Source: Pseudomonas sp. ATCC PTA-122608 (GTDB lineage Bacteria > Pseudomonadota > Gammaproteobacteria > Pseudomonadales > Pseudomonadaceae). Taken from it: a stretch of DNA of 64,000 nucleotides. Location: NCBI RefSeq assembly GCF_001952855.1, contig NZ_LPNO01000016.1:62001-126000 (forward strand), written 5' to 3'. A program made the translations under genes and the position numbers. The notes beneath the pieces were generated by a model that did not search any database, was not told where the DNA came from, and was given only the letters and a program-made list of their open reading frames with translations. How positions within the stretch are numbered: position 1 is the stretch's first letter; each line of letters begins with the position of its first letter. Shown piece by piece: positions 17,703-25,294 of this stretch.

Positions 17703-18410
17703 GTGAAGCGCTTCTGGCTGGCCCTGCTCCTGCTGGCAAGCCCGGCCTTCGGCGCGGTAGACGCCCGCGACCATGATGCGTTCTGGCTGTGGAGCGGCGT
17801 CGCGCCGCAGCCGGTGCTCAAGCAGGCGAAAACCCTGTACATCCTCCAGGGCCAGATCAACTCAACCCGCCGCGCGCCCCAGCGTGGCGTGCAATTCATC
17901 GCCCAGGGCATGAGTGTGCCGCGCATCACCCAAGGTGAAATCTGGGTGGTGTACCGCGCCCACACCCTGCACTGGCCCGAGTCGGTCTACAGCCAGATGC
18001 TCGGCCAGGTACAACGCTGGCGAGACGCGGGCAACCCGGTGGTTGGCATCCAGATCGACTTCGACGCACGCACGCAATACCTCAACGAATACGCCGACTT
18101 CCTGCGCGACCTGCGCCAACGTCTGCCCAAGGATTTGCGCCTGAGCATCACCGGGCTGATGGACTGGAGCAGCAATGCTGACCCGGCTGCCATCGCACAA
18201 CTCAAAGGCGTGATTGATGAAGTGGTGGTGCAAACCTACCAGGGCCGCCACAGCATCCCAGACTACGCGGCGTACCTGCCACGCATGAACCGTCTGGGAG
18301 TGCCGTTCAAGATTGGGTTGATTCAGGGTGGGGAATGGGAGGAGCCGGGGTATTTGAAGGGGAATGAGTGGTTTCGTGGGTATGTGGTGTTTTTGCAGAA
18401 TCCGACCTGA
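17703..18410 (+). CDS. DUF3142 family protein
   Basis: This is a 235-residue secreted protein with a GTG start and a signal peptide (MKRFWLALLLLASPAFGA). The motif ARDHDAFWLWSGVAPQPVL, the segment YILQGQI, and VVGIQIDFDARTQYL followed by LRLSITGLMDW are typical of DUF3142, which looks like a TIM-barrel fold related to glycosidases. The DFD motif on the predicted strand 4 would be near the catalytic site. Activity is unproven. It is the second gene of the pair with the 720-residue protein and ends 32 bases before the palindrome of the next cassette. Confidence 0.75.
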   Translation: MKRFWLALLLLASPAFGAVDARDHDAFWLWSGVAPQPVLKQAKTLYILQGQINSTRRAPQRGVQFIAQGMSVPRITQGEIWVVYRAHTLHWPESVYSQMLGQVQRWRDAGNPVVGIQIDFDARTQYLNEYADFLRDLRQRLPKDLRLSITGLMDWSSNADPAAIAQLKGVIDEVVVQTYQGRHSIPDYAAYLPRMNRLGVPFKIGLIQGGEWEEPGYLKGNEWFRGYVVFLQNPT

Positions 18411-18442
18411 TGCTTGACACGGATTAAGACTTTATGCAAGAA

Positions 18443-18472
18443 AGTGTCCTCTGTCCGCGGACAGAGGACACT
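18443..18472. promoter_or_regulatory. Perfect 30-bp palindrome, probable operator of the three-gene cassette
   Basis: Every base from 18443 to 18472 pairs with its partner about the axis 18457/18458. The inner core is TGTCCGCGGACA and the outer arm reads AGTGTCCTC. There is no loop and no T tract, so it looks like a dimer-binding operator rather than a terminator. A consensus -35 hexamer TTGACA lies at 18414-18419, but no good -10 is visible. The first cassette gene begins 16 bases downstream. Confidence 0.7.
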
Positions 18473-18487
18473 CGGAACCGGAGCCCC

Positions 18488-19186
18488 ATGAAAAGTCAAG
18501 ATATCGTAGTTCTGTTCAAACTAATCAGTCTTGAACTGCGGGCAAAAGGGGAGCGCGTAAAAAAGCGCGAATTTACCGTCCCCAATGACGAGCATGACCC
18601 ATGGGCCCAGAGAATGCAGCACTCTGACGGCACCTTCAGTTATCTCAAGACCTATCAGTTTTCCGAGCCGGAAGATTGGCGTGGCTGGGATGATCGCGAC
18701 GAAGAAGTAGAGAAGGGCAATCTTCAAAGCTATTCCGTGCGAGCTCTATCTTCCGCACTCGGGCTAAGCAAAACCGAAGTGTCCTCGTCACTCAATCGCT
18801 GCCGCGACATTGGCCTGATTTACACAAACCACTCCGACGGTTCACCACTGGTTAGAAGCAAAGCGCTTCTCGATCTGGTGACCTACAGCATTCGCTATAT
18901 ATTTCCCGTGAAGCCCGGCCCTATTGTGAGAGGCATTCCGACTGCATTCGCAGCCCCGATCCTGGCAGGGAAAGTCATGAGTGGCGGCGACCTCATGCCT
19001 GTTTGGCCTGATGCCTATGGCAAAAGTAAAGGTCAGGAAATCACACCCTTATATAAAACTGTCCCGGGCGCAGTAAAAAAGGACGAGCTTCTCTACCACT
19101 TCCTCGCCCTCGTCGACGCCATTCGTATCGGTGGCCCACGAGAAACCAAAGTGGCCGACGCCATGCTGCGGGAGTGGATCCTTTGA
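18488..19186 (+). CDS. Winged-helix protein, first gene of candidate cassette
   Basis: This 232-residue protein has a predicted helix-turn-helix at about residues 82-113 (VRALSSALGLSKTEVSSSL, then CRDIGLIYTN), in the style of MarR/ArsR folds. It is flanked by a charged N-terminal part and a C-terminal part containing GIPTAFAAPILAGKVMSGGD. I do not recognise the family. The ATG at 18488 follows GGAG; an in-frame ATG at 18434 would make the palindrome part of the coding region and lacks a ribosome site. Its place, directly behind a 30-bp palindrome and ahead of a nucleotidyltransferase, suggests an autoregulator or antitoxin, as AbiEi is to AbiEii. That role is inference. Base composition looks less GC-rich than the flanks. 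Confidence 0.7.
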   Translation: MKSQDIVVLFKLISLELRAKGERVKKREFTVPNDEHDPWAQRMQHSDGTFSYLKTYQFSEPEDWRGWDDRDEEVEKGNLQSYSVRALSSALGLSKTEVSSSLNRCRDIGLIYTNHSDGSPLVRSKALLDLVTYSIRYIFPVKPGPIVRGIPTAFAAPILAGKVMSGGDLMPVWPDAYGKSKGQEITPLYKTVPGAVKKDELLYHFLALVDAIRIGGPRETKVADAMLREWIL

Positions 19187-19887
19187 ACTCAAACAGAACA
19201 ATGATGCTGCGCATGCTTGGAGAGGTTGCCGAGGCGCTGGGGGAGGAGCTGCGGGAACAAGTGGCCTTCGTCGGCGGATGCACCACTGTCCTGCTTATCA
19301 CCGATGAATTCACTCAGGAATCCATTCGTGGCACCGACGATGTCGATCTGGTCATTCATCTGACAAGTACCGCTGACTGGTATCGGCTGGAGGATCATCT
19401 CAAATCCAAGGGCTTCAAGAATACCGGACAAGACACTGTTACCTGCCGCTTGCGCCTGGGCGCCCTGAAAGTCGACTTTATGCCGACGGATGAAAAGGTA
19501 TTAGGGTTTTCAAATACCTGGTTCGTGGGCGGGTTGGAAAATGCTGTTTACCACGACCTGCCCGACGGCATTCGAATCAAGGTATTCGCTGCGCCGTGGT
19601 TTCTTGCCGCGAAACTGCAGGCCTATAAGGGGCGAGGAAACGGGGATGTTCTGATGTCCAACGACATTGAAGACATCATCGCATTGGTTGATGGCCGCGA
19701 AGAGCTGGGTGAAGAAATGAAGCAAGCGCCGAGCGAGCTACGAACGTTCGTCAGCCAACAACTTTCTGAACTCCTGAGGCTTACGGCGTTTTTAGACGTG
19801 GTTCAAAGTACAGCTCAGGACCCTGATCGTGAAACGTTGATTCATGAACGGCTGAACACAATGATTGCATCCGGAGCGCACGCTTGA
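19183..19887 (+). CDS. MNT-fold nucleotidyltransferase (AbiEii-like), second gene of candidate cassette
   Basis: This 234-residue protein has the nucleotidyltransferase signature: FVGGCT (G31, G32), then DDVDL with metal-binding D53 and D55, and the third carboxylate D98 in LKVDFMP. A later FLAAKLQAYKGRG and NDIEDIIALVDG pair resembles the Lys and Asp motifs of AbiEii/MenT-type toxins. All three catalytic acids are present, so it should be active. The chosen start is TTG at 19183, which overlaps the previous stop as TTGA and has GGGAG 8-9 bases upstream; GTG 19174 and ATG 19201 are alternatives. Known relatives add nucleotides to tRNA or proteins; the substrate here is unknown. Confidence 0.75.
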   Translation: MNSNRTMMLRMLGEVAEALGEELREQVAFVGGCTTVLLITDEFTQESIRGTDDVDLVIHLTSTADWYRLEDHLKSKGFKNTGQDTVTCRLRLGALKVDFMPTDEKVLGFSNTWFVGGLENAVYHDLPDGIRIKVFAAPWFLAAKLQAYKGRGNGDVLMSNDIEDIIALVDGREELGEEMKQAPSELRTFVSQQLSELLRLTAFLDVVQSTAQDPDRETLIHERLNTMIASGAHA

Positions 19888-20573
19888 CCCTACCTGTGAG
19901 CGTAACCCGCCAAGGAACCAACCGAGCGGAAAACAGGGACGCCGCCGGCTCGGCATACAACAGCGGTGCCTACCTTTACGTAATAGCAGACGGCACCTCA
20001 AAGCCCGAAAGCGGCGCCTTGGCGCGGGCACTGACTCACTATGTGCTGGCTTCCTTTTCCAACCTCAAGCGCTCTGAGATTTCCTGTCCCGACAAAACCC
20101 TTGATCTGACACTCACTTCACTCAGCGAAGTACGCTCAACCCTTTGCGCAAATTACCCCTTAGCCTCCGCCAGCTATCTCGTACTCATGATTCATGGCCA
20201 CACCGCCGTTTCCATTCACGCAGGTGACTGTTGCCTGGGACAGCTGGAAGATGGGCGCGCGGTAAACTGGCTAAGCCCGCCTCACTGCGGCCCCAACTGG
20301 AAGAGCAACCTTAGCCACGACCTTATCGCCAACAGCCCTACACGTAAAACACTGTGGAACTGCATGAGCTATCGCAGGCCGCATGAGCCGCATATCCAAT
20401 CGTTGCAAGCAGGCCCTGATACGAAGTGGATCTTGGCCACTGACGGTTTTTGGGCTGAGCTCTCACCCGCGGAACAACTTAAGGCTATTGCGGGCCAAAG
20501 CCTCGATGATCTCCAAGGCGAAGACGACATTACCTTCATGCTGCTGCAAGCTCAGAAGCAGCTCCTCCTCTAA
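19884..20573 (+). CDS. PP2C-type protein phosphatase, third gene of candidate cassette
   Basis: This is a 229-residue single-domain phosphatase of the PPM/PP2C type. The metal-site motifs are present: RQGTNRAENRDA (D19), VIADG (D36, G37), HAGDCCLGQL, LATDGFW (D187) and GEDDITF (D214/D215). No transmembrane segment or sensor domain is fused. The start is a TTG that overlaps the previous stop as TTGA, with GGAG about 9 bases upstream, the same arrangement as the junction before it. Its stop overlaps the stop of the convergent gene by 2 bases. No kinase gene is adjacent, which is unusual for a PP2C; it may reverse a modification made by, or on, the nucleotidyltransferase pair. Confidence 0.75.
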   Translation: MTLPVSVTRQGTNRAENRDAAGSAYNSGAYLYVIADGTSKPESGALARALTHYVLASFSNLKRSEISCPDKTLDLTLTSLSEVRSTLCANYPLASASYLVLMIHGHTAVSIHAGDCCLGQLEDGRAVNWLSPPHCGPNWKSNLSHDLIANSPTRKTLWNCMSYRRPHEPHIQSLQAGPDTKWILATDGFWAELSPAEQLKAIAGQSLDDLQGEDDITFMLLQAQKQLLL

Positions 20574-21151
20574 CCCCGCGCCAGCTCAGCTAACCGCATC
20601 GCCGATACAATCGAGAGCGCGTAAAAACACAGCCCGATAGCGATCCAGATGCAGTTGGCCAAGGTCAGGCGCTTGTTCACCTCACCCCTGAGGTCATTCT
20701 CCACTTGGTTCACCGCGCGCTGTACCTGCACCATCAGGTAGAGATGCACAATCGTCAGGCAAGCACTGATCTTCATCGCGGTCAGCGGCGCAAGGGCCCA
20801 TGAGTACATGTAGGGCAAGGCACCGCAAACAACCAACCCGATGGCCACGCTGCGTGGCTGCCATTGATACGTCGGAGCCTTGACCTCAACTTGCCGGCGG
20901 ATTTTCATGATCAGTGGGTAAAGGAAAATCACCGAGAAGAACGCCCGCACAACCGGCCAGACGTTCGCGCCAGTCGCCTGCCGATAGCAGGTCCACTGCT
21001 TGTAGAACCAATAGACGAAATACATACCCGAGGTCAGCAGAATCATGATCACCAGCTTGCGCGGTGCAACCACAAAAAACGTGGATGCAGCGGCGAGCGG
21101 TTGGCTCAATTCGGCCTGCGGCGGCGCGTAGGGGTTGTCGATCACTGACAC
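20570..21151 (-). CDS. Four-helix inner-membrane protein (DUF4234-like)
   Basis: This 193-residue protein starts MSVIDNPYAPPQAEL; the NPYAPP motif is common at the N-terminus of small multi-spanning proteins. About four transmembrane helices follow, beginning with KLVIMILLTSGMYFVYWFYKQW, which resembles the DUF4234 pattern. Function is unknown. It is convergent with the phosphatase gene and their stops share two bases. It probably belongs to the ancestral chromosome rather than to the cassette. Confidence 0.65.
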   Translation of the reverse strand: MSVIDNPYAPPQAELSQPLAAASTFFVVAPRKLVIMILLTSGMYFVYWFYKQWTCYRQATGANVWPVVRAFFSVIFLYPLIMKIRRQVEVKAPTYQWQPRSVAIGLVVCGALPYMYSWALAPLTAMKISACLTIVHLYLMVQVQRAVNQVENDLRGEVNKRLTLANCIWIAIGLCFYALSIVSAMRLAELARG

Positions 21152-21210
21152 GGAAAATCTCCTGAAGGGTGTTTGGCTAAAACACGTTAACGGCCGCCGT
21201 TCGCAAATGT

Positions 21211-23664
21211 TTACCAGTCATAGGTCAAACTCGACACCACCGTGCGCCCTTCCCCGTAATAACAATCCAGGTCGCTGGTGCATTGCGACACGTAGGTTTT
21301 GTTGGTCAGGTTCTGCACATTCATCGCCAGCTTCACACCTTTGAGCTTGAACGGCGAGGCACCCAGGTCGTAGCTCAGGCTGGCGTCGTAGACGGTATAG
21401 GACGGGATGCTGAACGCTCCTGCGTAGTAATCACCGAAGCTGCTGCGAACGTAGCGCGTACCCACGCCTGCCCCAAGGCCCGCCAGGGGCGTGTCGCCGA
21501 GGACGGTGTAATTGACCCACACCGAAGCGGTAAGCGGTGAGATGCCTGCCGGGTGTCGGCCTTGGCGGCCGTCATTGTCTTTGGTGTATTTGATGTCGTT
21601 GCGCGCTGCCGAGGCGACCACGTCCCAGGCATCGCTGAGGGAGGCCTTGGCTTCCAGCTCCACACCCCGTGAGCGCATGGCACCGCTCTGGGTGCTGAAG
21701 GTGGTGTCTACCGGGTTGGTGGTCAGCACGTTTTCCTGGTCGAGTTGGTAGACCGAGACCTGCACAAAACTCTTCTGGCCCGGCGGCTGATATTTCAGGC
21801 CGACTTCGTACTGGTTGCCGGTAGAGGGATCAAACGGTTTGCCGCTGATATCGGTGCCCGACAGCGGCAGGAAGGATTCGGAGTAGCTGATAAACGGCGC
21901 CAGGCCGTTATCGAACAGGTACACCAAACCGGCCCGGCCAGTGAACGCCTGGTCTTTGCTGCTGGTGCGGGTGTCGGCCAACGGCTCCTTGTTGACCACG
22001 TTGGCCCAGTCGTAGCGCCCGCCAAGGACCAGCGCCCACTTATCCAGTTTGATCTGGTCCTGCACATACAGGCCGGTCTGGGTCACGGTGCGGTCCCAGC
22101 GATACGGCTGGCCGAAATTCATCCGCTGGCCGTAGACCGGCTTGAACAGGTCGATCACCGGCGGATTACGGTCGTACAGGCCGTGGAATTGCGAGTTGAA
22201 GTGGTAGTAATCGAGGCCGACGATCAGCGTATGGGACAGTGCGCCGGTGTCGAATTCCGCCTGGGCAATGTTATCCACGCCAAACACTTTGTTGTTCTGC
22301 GACCAGTCCACGCCGAAGCGCTGCAGGTAGCGTTGGTCTTGCACGCCAGTTGCCGGGTTGGGTACAAATCTGTAGCCGTGCAGCGGTGCGGTGTAACGGT
22401 CGTCCACCTCGGCGTAGCGGGCATTTTGCTTGAGGGTCCAGGTGTCGTTCAGGCGATGGGACACCTCATAGCCCAACACGTACTGCTCGCGGTTGTACTG
22501 GTTGACGCCAGGCTCGCCGATAAACACATCACGCTTGATCTTGCCGTTGGGGTTGTCCCAGATCGTCCCGGACGCGGGCAAACCCTGGGCCTCGGGCACG
22601 CCCTTGTCTTTCTGGTACTGGGCGAACACGGTCAGGCGCGTGTCGTCGTTGGGCTGCCAAGTCAGGCTGGGGGCGATGAATTGGCGTTTGTTCTCGACGT
22701 AGTTGATCTCGCCCTGCTCGTCCTTGGCCAGGCCGGTGAGGCGATATAGAAACTGGCCCTGTTCATCCAGTGGACCACTGAGGTCGATGGCGGCGCTTTT
22801 GTGTTCGTAGGTACCGGCTTCCAGCACCACTTGATGCACCGGGGTTTCGCTGGGGCGCTTGCTGACCATATTGACGATGCCGCCCGGCTGGTTCTGCCCG
22901 TATAACACCGAGGCCGGGCCCTTGAGCACTTCGATGCGTTCCAGAGAGTACGGCTCGATCTGCAATGCACCGCCGGTGCTGCCGCCGCCATAAGGCAAGT
23001 GCAAACCATCCAGGTACAGCGGCGTAGGCGAGAAGCCACGGGAGGTGGGTTCATCGAACAGTTTGACCCGGTCGGAAAAACCGCCGGCGGTCATGCCCGG
23101 CGTATAAAGCAGCGCCTGGGTGACGCTTTGGGCACCGCGCGCCTTGATCTCGGCGGCGGTGATGACGTTGATGGTCTGGGGGATTTCCACCAGCGCCGAA
23201 TCGGTCTTGCTACCGGTGGCGCTGCGCTTGGCAACAATGCCGTCGACCGCGCCCCAGGCCGTTTCCTGATCCTGTTGGCCACTGATCTGCGTCGCCCCGA
23301 GTTGCAGCGCGCCGCTTGCCGGCAGCGCCTGCAACGACCAGCCGCCCTGGGATTGCACCGCGACCAACCCGCTGCCGGCCAACAACCGTTCCAACCCTGG
23401 CCCGGTGGCGTAGCGGCCCTGCAAGCCGGCGCTGCGCTTGCCTTGGGTCAGCGAGGCGTCCACCGACAACAGGATTCCCGAGGCGCTGGCGAACTGGTTC
23501 AAGGCCTGGTCGAGGTTGCCTGCGGGAATGTTGTATTGGCGCAGGGCTTCAGCGCTCTCCTGGGCCTGGACCACGCTCGGCACCACAGGCGCCGTCGCCA
23601 GCAAACTGACAAACAGGCCACGGCGCAGGGCGCGGGCCAGAGGTTGGATTGGGTGGTGCGACAT
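21211..23664 (-). CDS. TonB-dependent siderophore receptor with STN signalling domain
   Basis: This is an 817-residue outer-membrane receptor. A signal peptide is followed by an STN (secretin/TonB N-terminal) domain (YNIPAGNLDQALNQFASASG to about residue 110), which talks to FecR across the periplasm. Next are a plug domain (IPQTINVITAAEIKARGAQS, VLKGPASVLYGQNQPGG) and a 22-strand barrel ending in CYYGEGRTVVSSLTYDW. That C-terminus and the overall pattern resemble hydroxamate receptors of the FhuA/FiuA group, so ferrichrome-like xenosiderophores are a likely ligand. The gene follows the FecI/FecR genes with a 94-base gap. Confidence 0.92.
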   Translation of the reverse strand: MSHHPIQPLARALRRGLFVSLLATAPVVPSVVQAQESAEALRQYNIPAGNLDQALNQFASASGILLSVDASLTQGKRSAGLQGRYATGPGLERLLAGSGLVAVQSQGGWSLQALPASGALQLGATQISGQQDQETAWGAVDGIVAKRSATGSKTDSALVEIPQTINVITAAEIKARGAQSVTQALLYTPGMTAGGFSDRVKLFDEPTSRGFSPTPLYLDGLHLPYGGGSTGGALQIEPYSLERIEVLKGPASVLYGQNQPGGIVNMVSKRPSETPVHQVVLEAGTYEHKSAAIDLSGPLDEQGQFLYRLTGLAKDEQGEINYVENKRQFIAPSLTWQPNDDTRLTVFAQYQKDKGVPEAQGLPASGTIWDNPNGKIKRDVFIGEPGVNQYNREQYVLGYEVSHRLNDTWTLKQNARYAEVDDRYTAPLHGYRFVPNPATGVQDQRYLQRFGVDWSQNNKVFGVDNIAQAEFDTGALSHTLIVGLDYYHFNSQFHGLYDRNPPVIDLFKPVYGQRMNFGQPYRWDRTVTQTGLYVQDQIKLDKWALVLGGRYDWANVVNKEPLADTRTSSKDQAFTGRAGLVYLFDNGLAPFISYSESFLPLSGTDISGKPFDPSTGNQYEVGLKYQPPGQKSFVQVSVYQLDQENVLTTNPVDTTFSTQSGAMRSRGVELEAKASLSDAWDVVASAARNDIKYTKDNDGRQGRHPAGISPLTASVWVNYTVLGDTPLAGLGAGVGTRYVRSSFGDYYAGAFSIPSYTVYDASLSYDLGASPFKLKGVKLAMNVQNLTNKTYVSQCTSDLDCYYGEGRTVVSSLTYDW

Positions 23665-23758
23665 TGCAGGGCTCCCCGTGAGAACGCTTCTTGATTGGCT
23701 TTCAAGAGGTATCCCGGACGGGGTTGGAAAACCGACAAGCCGTAGGCAAAAAATTTTT

Positions 23759-24715
23759 TTAGACCCGCGCCTTGATCGTGACCCAATAGCGCGTCACCGC
23801 CTGTACCTGCACCGGCAACGAACGCGCAAGCGCGTCGAGAATCGCGTCGGTGTCATTCAGCGGAAACACGCCGGTCAACAGCAAGCCGGCTACTGCCGCA
23901 TCGCAGCGCAACAGCCCCGGGCGATAACGGCTCAACTCGGCAACGAACTGCCCCAGCGGCTGGCGCTCGGCGATCAAGCGGTTCTCGGTCCAACTGCTGG
24001 CGTTGGCATTCACAGGCGCCAGCGTCGAAGTCCGGCTGGCGCTGAACCACAGGCTGTCCCCGGCATTCATCTGCACCGCCGCACCGCGCACCGGACGCAC
24101 CTGCACGCGCCCTTCATACAGGTCGACGCGGCTGCCATCGTCCACTTCACGCACGGCAAACCGGGTGCCCAGGGCCTGCACATCTCCGGCCGGGGTTTCG
24201 ACGATCAATGGCCGGGACGGATCGTGGCCGCTGGTCAGCAGGATCTCGCCACGTATCAGGCGGATACGCCGCTCACTGGCGCTGAACCGCAGGTCGACCG
24301 CGCTGTTGCTGTTGAGGTCCAGGCGCGTGCCATCGCTCAAGGTCAGGTGACGAATCTCGCCGGTGGCGGTGCGGTATTCGGCAAACGCCGCCTGCCAAGG
24401 CTGGCTGCTTTGCACCAGATAGCCGCTGCCACCGGCCACCAGCAACAGCCCGAGCAATTTCAAGGCGGCGCGGCGTTGGGTGTCCGGTGTATCGCGTAAC
24501 ACCGCACGGGCACTGTCGACCGGCACACCGCCGAGGGTTTGCTGTAACTGCTGCAAGCGCTTCCAGGCGCGCCGGTGTTCCGGGTCGGCCTCCTGCCAGC
24601 GCGCGAAGGCCTGGCGCTGATCGCCGTCCATCTCGCCGCCCCACTGCAGCATCAACCACTCGCTGGCCTGCTCGACAATGGCCGGGGCAATCGGCGCTTC
24701 GTGCCGGGTTCTCAT
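23759..24715 (-). CDS. FecR-family anti-sigma / sigma regulator
   Basis: This 318-residue single-pass protein transmits the receptor signal to the sigma factor. The N-terminal cytosolic domain (residues about 1-85) contains the conserved WLMLQWGGEMDGDQRQAFARW and DPEHRRAWKRL. One transmembrane helix is at about 90-108 (ALKLLGLLLVAGGSGYLV), and the periplasmic FecR domain has YRTATGEIRHLTLSDGTRLDLNSNS. The C-terminal STN-like end (about 240-318) would contact the receptor. It overlaps the sigma-factor gene by 4 bases (ATGA). Confidence 0.93.
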   Translation of the reverse strand: MRTRHEAPIAPAIVEQASEWLMLQWGGEMDGDQRQAFARWQEADPEHRRAWKRLQQLQQTLGGVPVDSARAVLRDTPDTQRRAALKLLGLLLVAGGSGYLVQSSQPWQAAFAEYRTATGEIRHLTLSDGTRLDLNSNSAVDLRFSASERRIRLIRGEILLTSGHDPSRPLIVETPAGDVQALGTRFAVREVDDGSRVDLYEGRVQVRPVRGAAVQMNAGDSLWFSASRTSTLAPVNANASSWTENRLIAERQPLGQFVAELSRYRPGLLRCDAAVAGLLLTGVFPLNDTDAILDALARSLPVQVQAVTRYWVTIKARV

Positions 24716-25221
24716 TCTTCGTAGACGACCTGATAGCAGGCGAGAATCGCCCGGGTCATGTATTTCTGCACCGAACTGACGGTCACCTCCAGGCGCTCGG
24801 CGATCTGTGCGTAGCTCAGCCCTTCGAACTGCGACAACAGGAACGCGCGGCGCACGTTGTCGGGCATGCGGTCGAGCATGGCGTCGATCTGCATCAGGGT
24901 TTCAAGGATCAATGCGCGGGTTTCCAGGGACGGCGACTCGGGCTCCGGCAGGTGGGCGATGCTTTCCAGGTAGACGCGCTCGATGCGCAGGCGCCGCCAT
25001 TGATCAATCACCAGGTTGCGAGCGATCTGTGTCAGGTAGCTGCGGCTTTCCTTGTCACCGGGAAAGCGCCCCGATACCAGCAAGCGCAGGAAGGTGTCCT
25101 GCGCCACATCGGCGGCGTGCTCGCGATCGCCCAGGCGTTTGCGCAGCCAGCCTTGCAGCCAGCCGTGATGGTCGCGATACAGGAGATGAAGCTGTTGCCG
25201 GCCGTCAGTCGCGGTGTCCAT
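24712..25221 (-). CDS. ECF sigma factor of the FecI family
   Basis: This is a 169-residue iron-starvation sigma factor that directs RNA polymerase to the receptor promoter. The region 2 motif is HAADVAQDTFLRLLVS, with the YLTQIARNLVIDQWRR segment after it. Region 4 is VRRAFLLSQFEGLSYAQIAERL and SVQKYM. I start it at the ATG at 25221 (MDTATDGR), because an upstream extension to 25281 would translate through the Fur box. The size is then normal for FecI proteins. It is the first gene of a sigma / anti-sigma / receptor unit. Confidence 0.93.
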   Translation of the reverse strand: MDTATDGRQQLHLLYRDHHGWLQGWLRKRLGDREHAADVAQDTFLRLLVSGRFPGDKESRSYLTQIARNLVIDQWRRLRIERVYLESIAHLPEPESPSLETRALILETLMQIDAMLDRMPDNVRRAFLLSQFEGLSYAQIAERLEVTVSSVQKYMTRAILACYQVVYEE

Positions 25222-25242
25222 GAAAAGCTCAGATACGTTATT

Positions 25243-25261
25243 GAGAGCAATTATCATTACA
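25243..25261 (-). promoter_or_regulatory. Fur box upstream of the FecI-type sigma gene
   Basis: On the minus strand TGTAATGATAATTGCTCTC matches 13 of 19 positions of the Fur consensus, including an unbroken TAATGATAAT. It ends 22 bases before the ATG. A possible -35 TTGCCA lies 16 bases upstream of a TAATGA hexamer that sits inside the box, so iron-bound Fur would block the promoter. Confidence 0.75.
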
Positions 25262-25294
25262 CCTTGTTGCGCGACTGGCAAAGTTCTTTGTCAT

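Noticed and set aside
15555..17774. Minus-strand 739-codon open frame opposite the secreted protein gene
   Set aside because: The plus strand has a signal peptide, ribosome site and operon partner. The minus frame has none of these.
18434..18487. Start of the cassette's first gene at the ATG at 18434
   Set aside because: This would place the perfect 30-bp palindrome inside the coding sequence and lacks a ribosome site; the ATG at 18488 follows GGAG.
23740..23762. A/T run between fecR and the receptor gene as an ECF sigma promoter
   Set aside because: An AAAAAATTTTTTT run is present, but I could not find a convincing FecI-type -10 at the right spacing, so no promoter is annotated.
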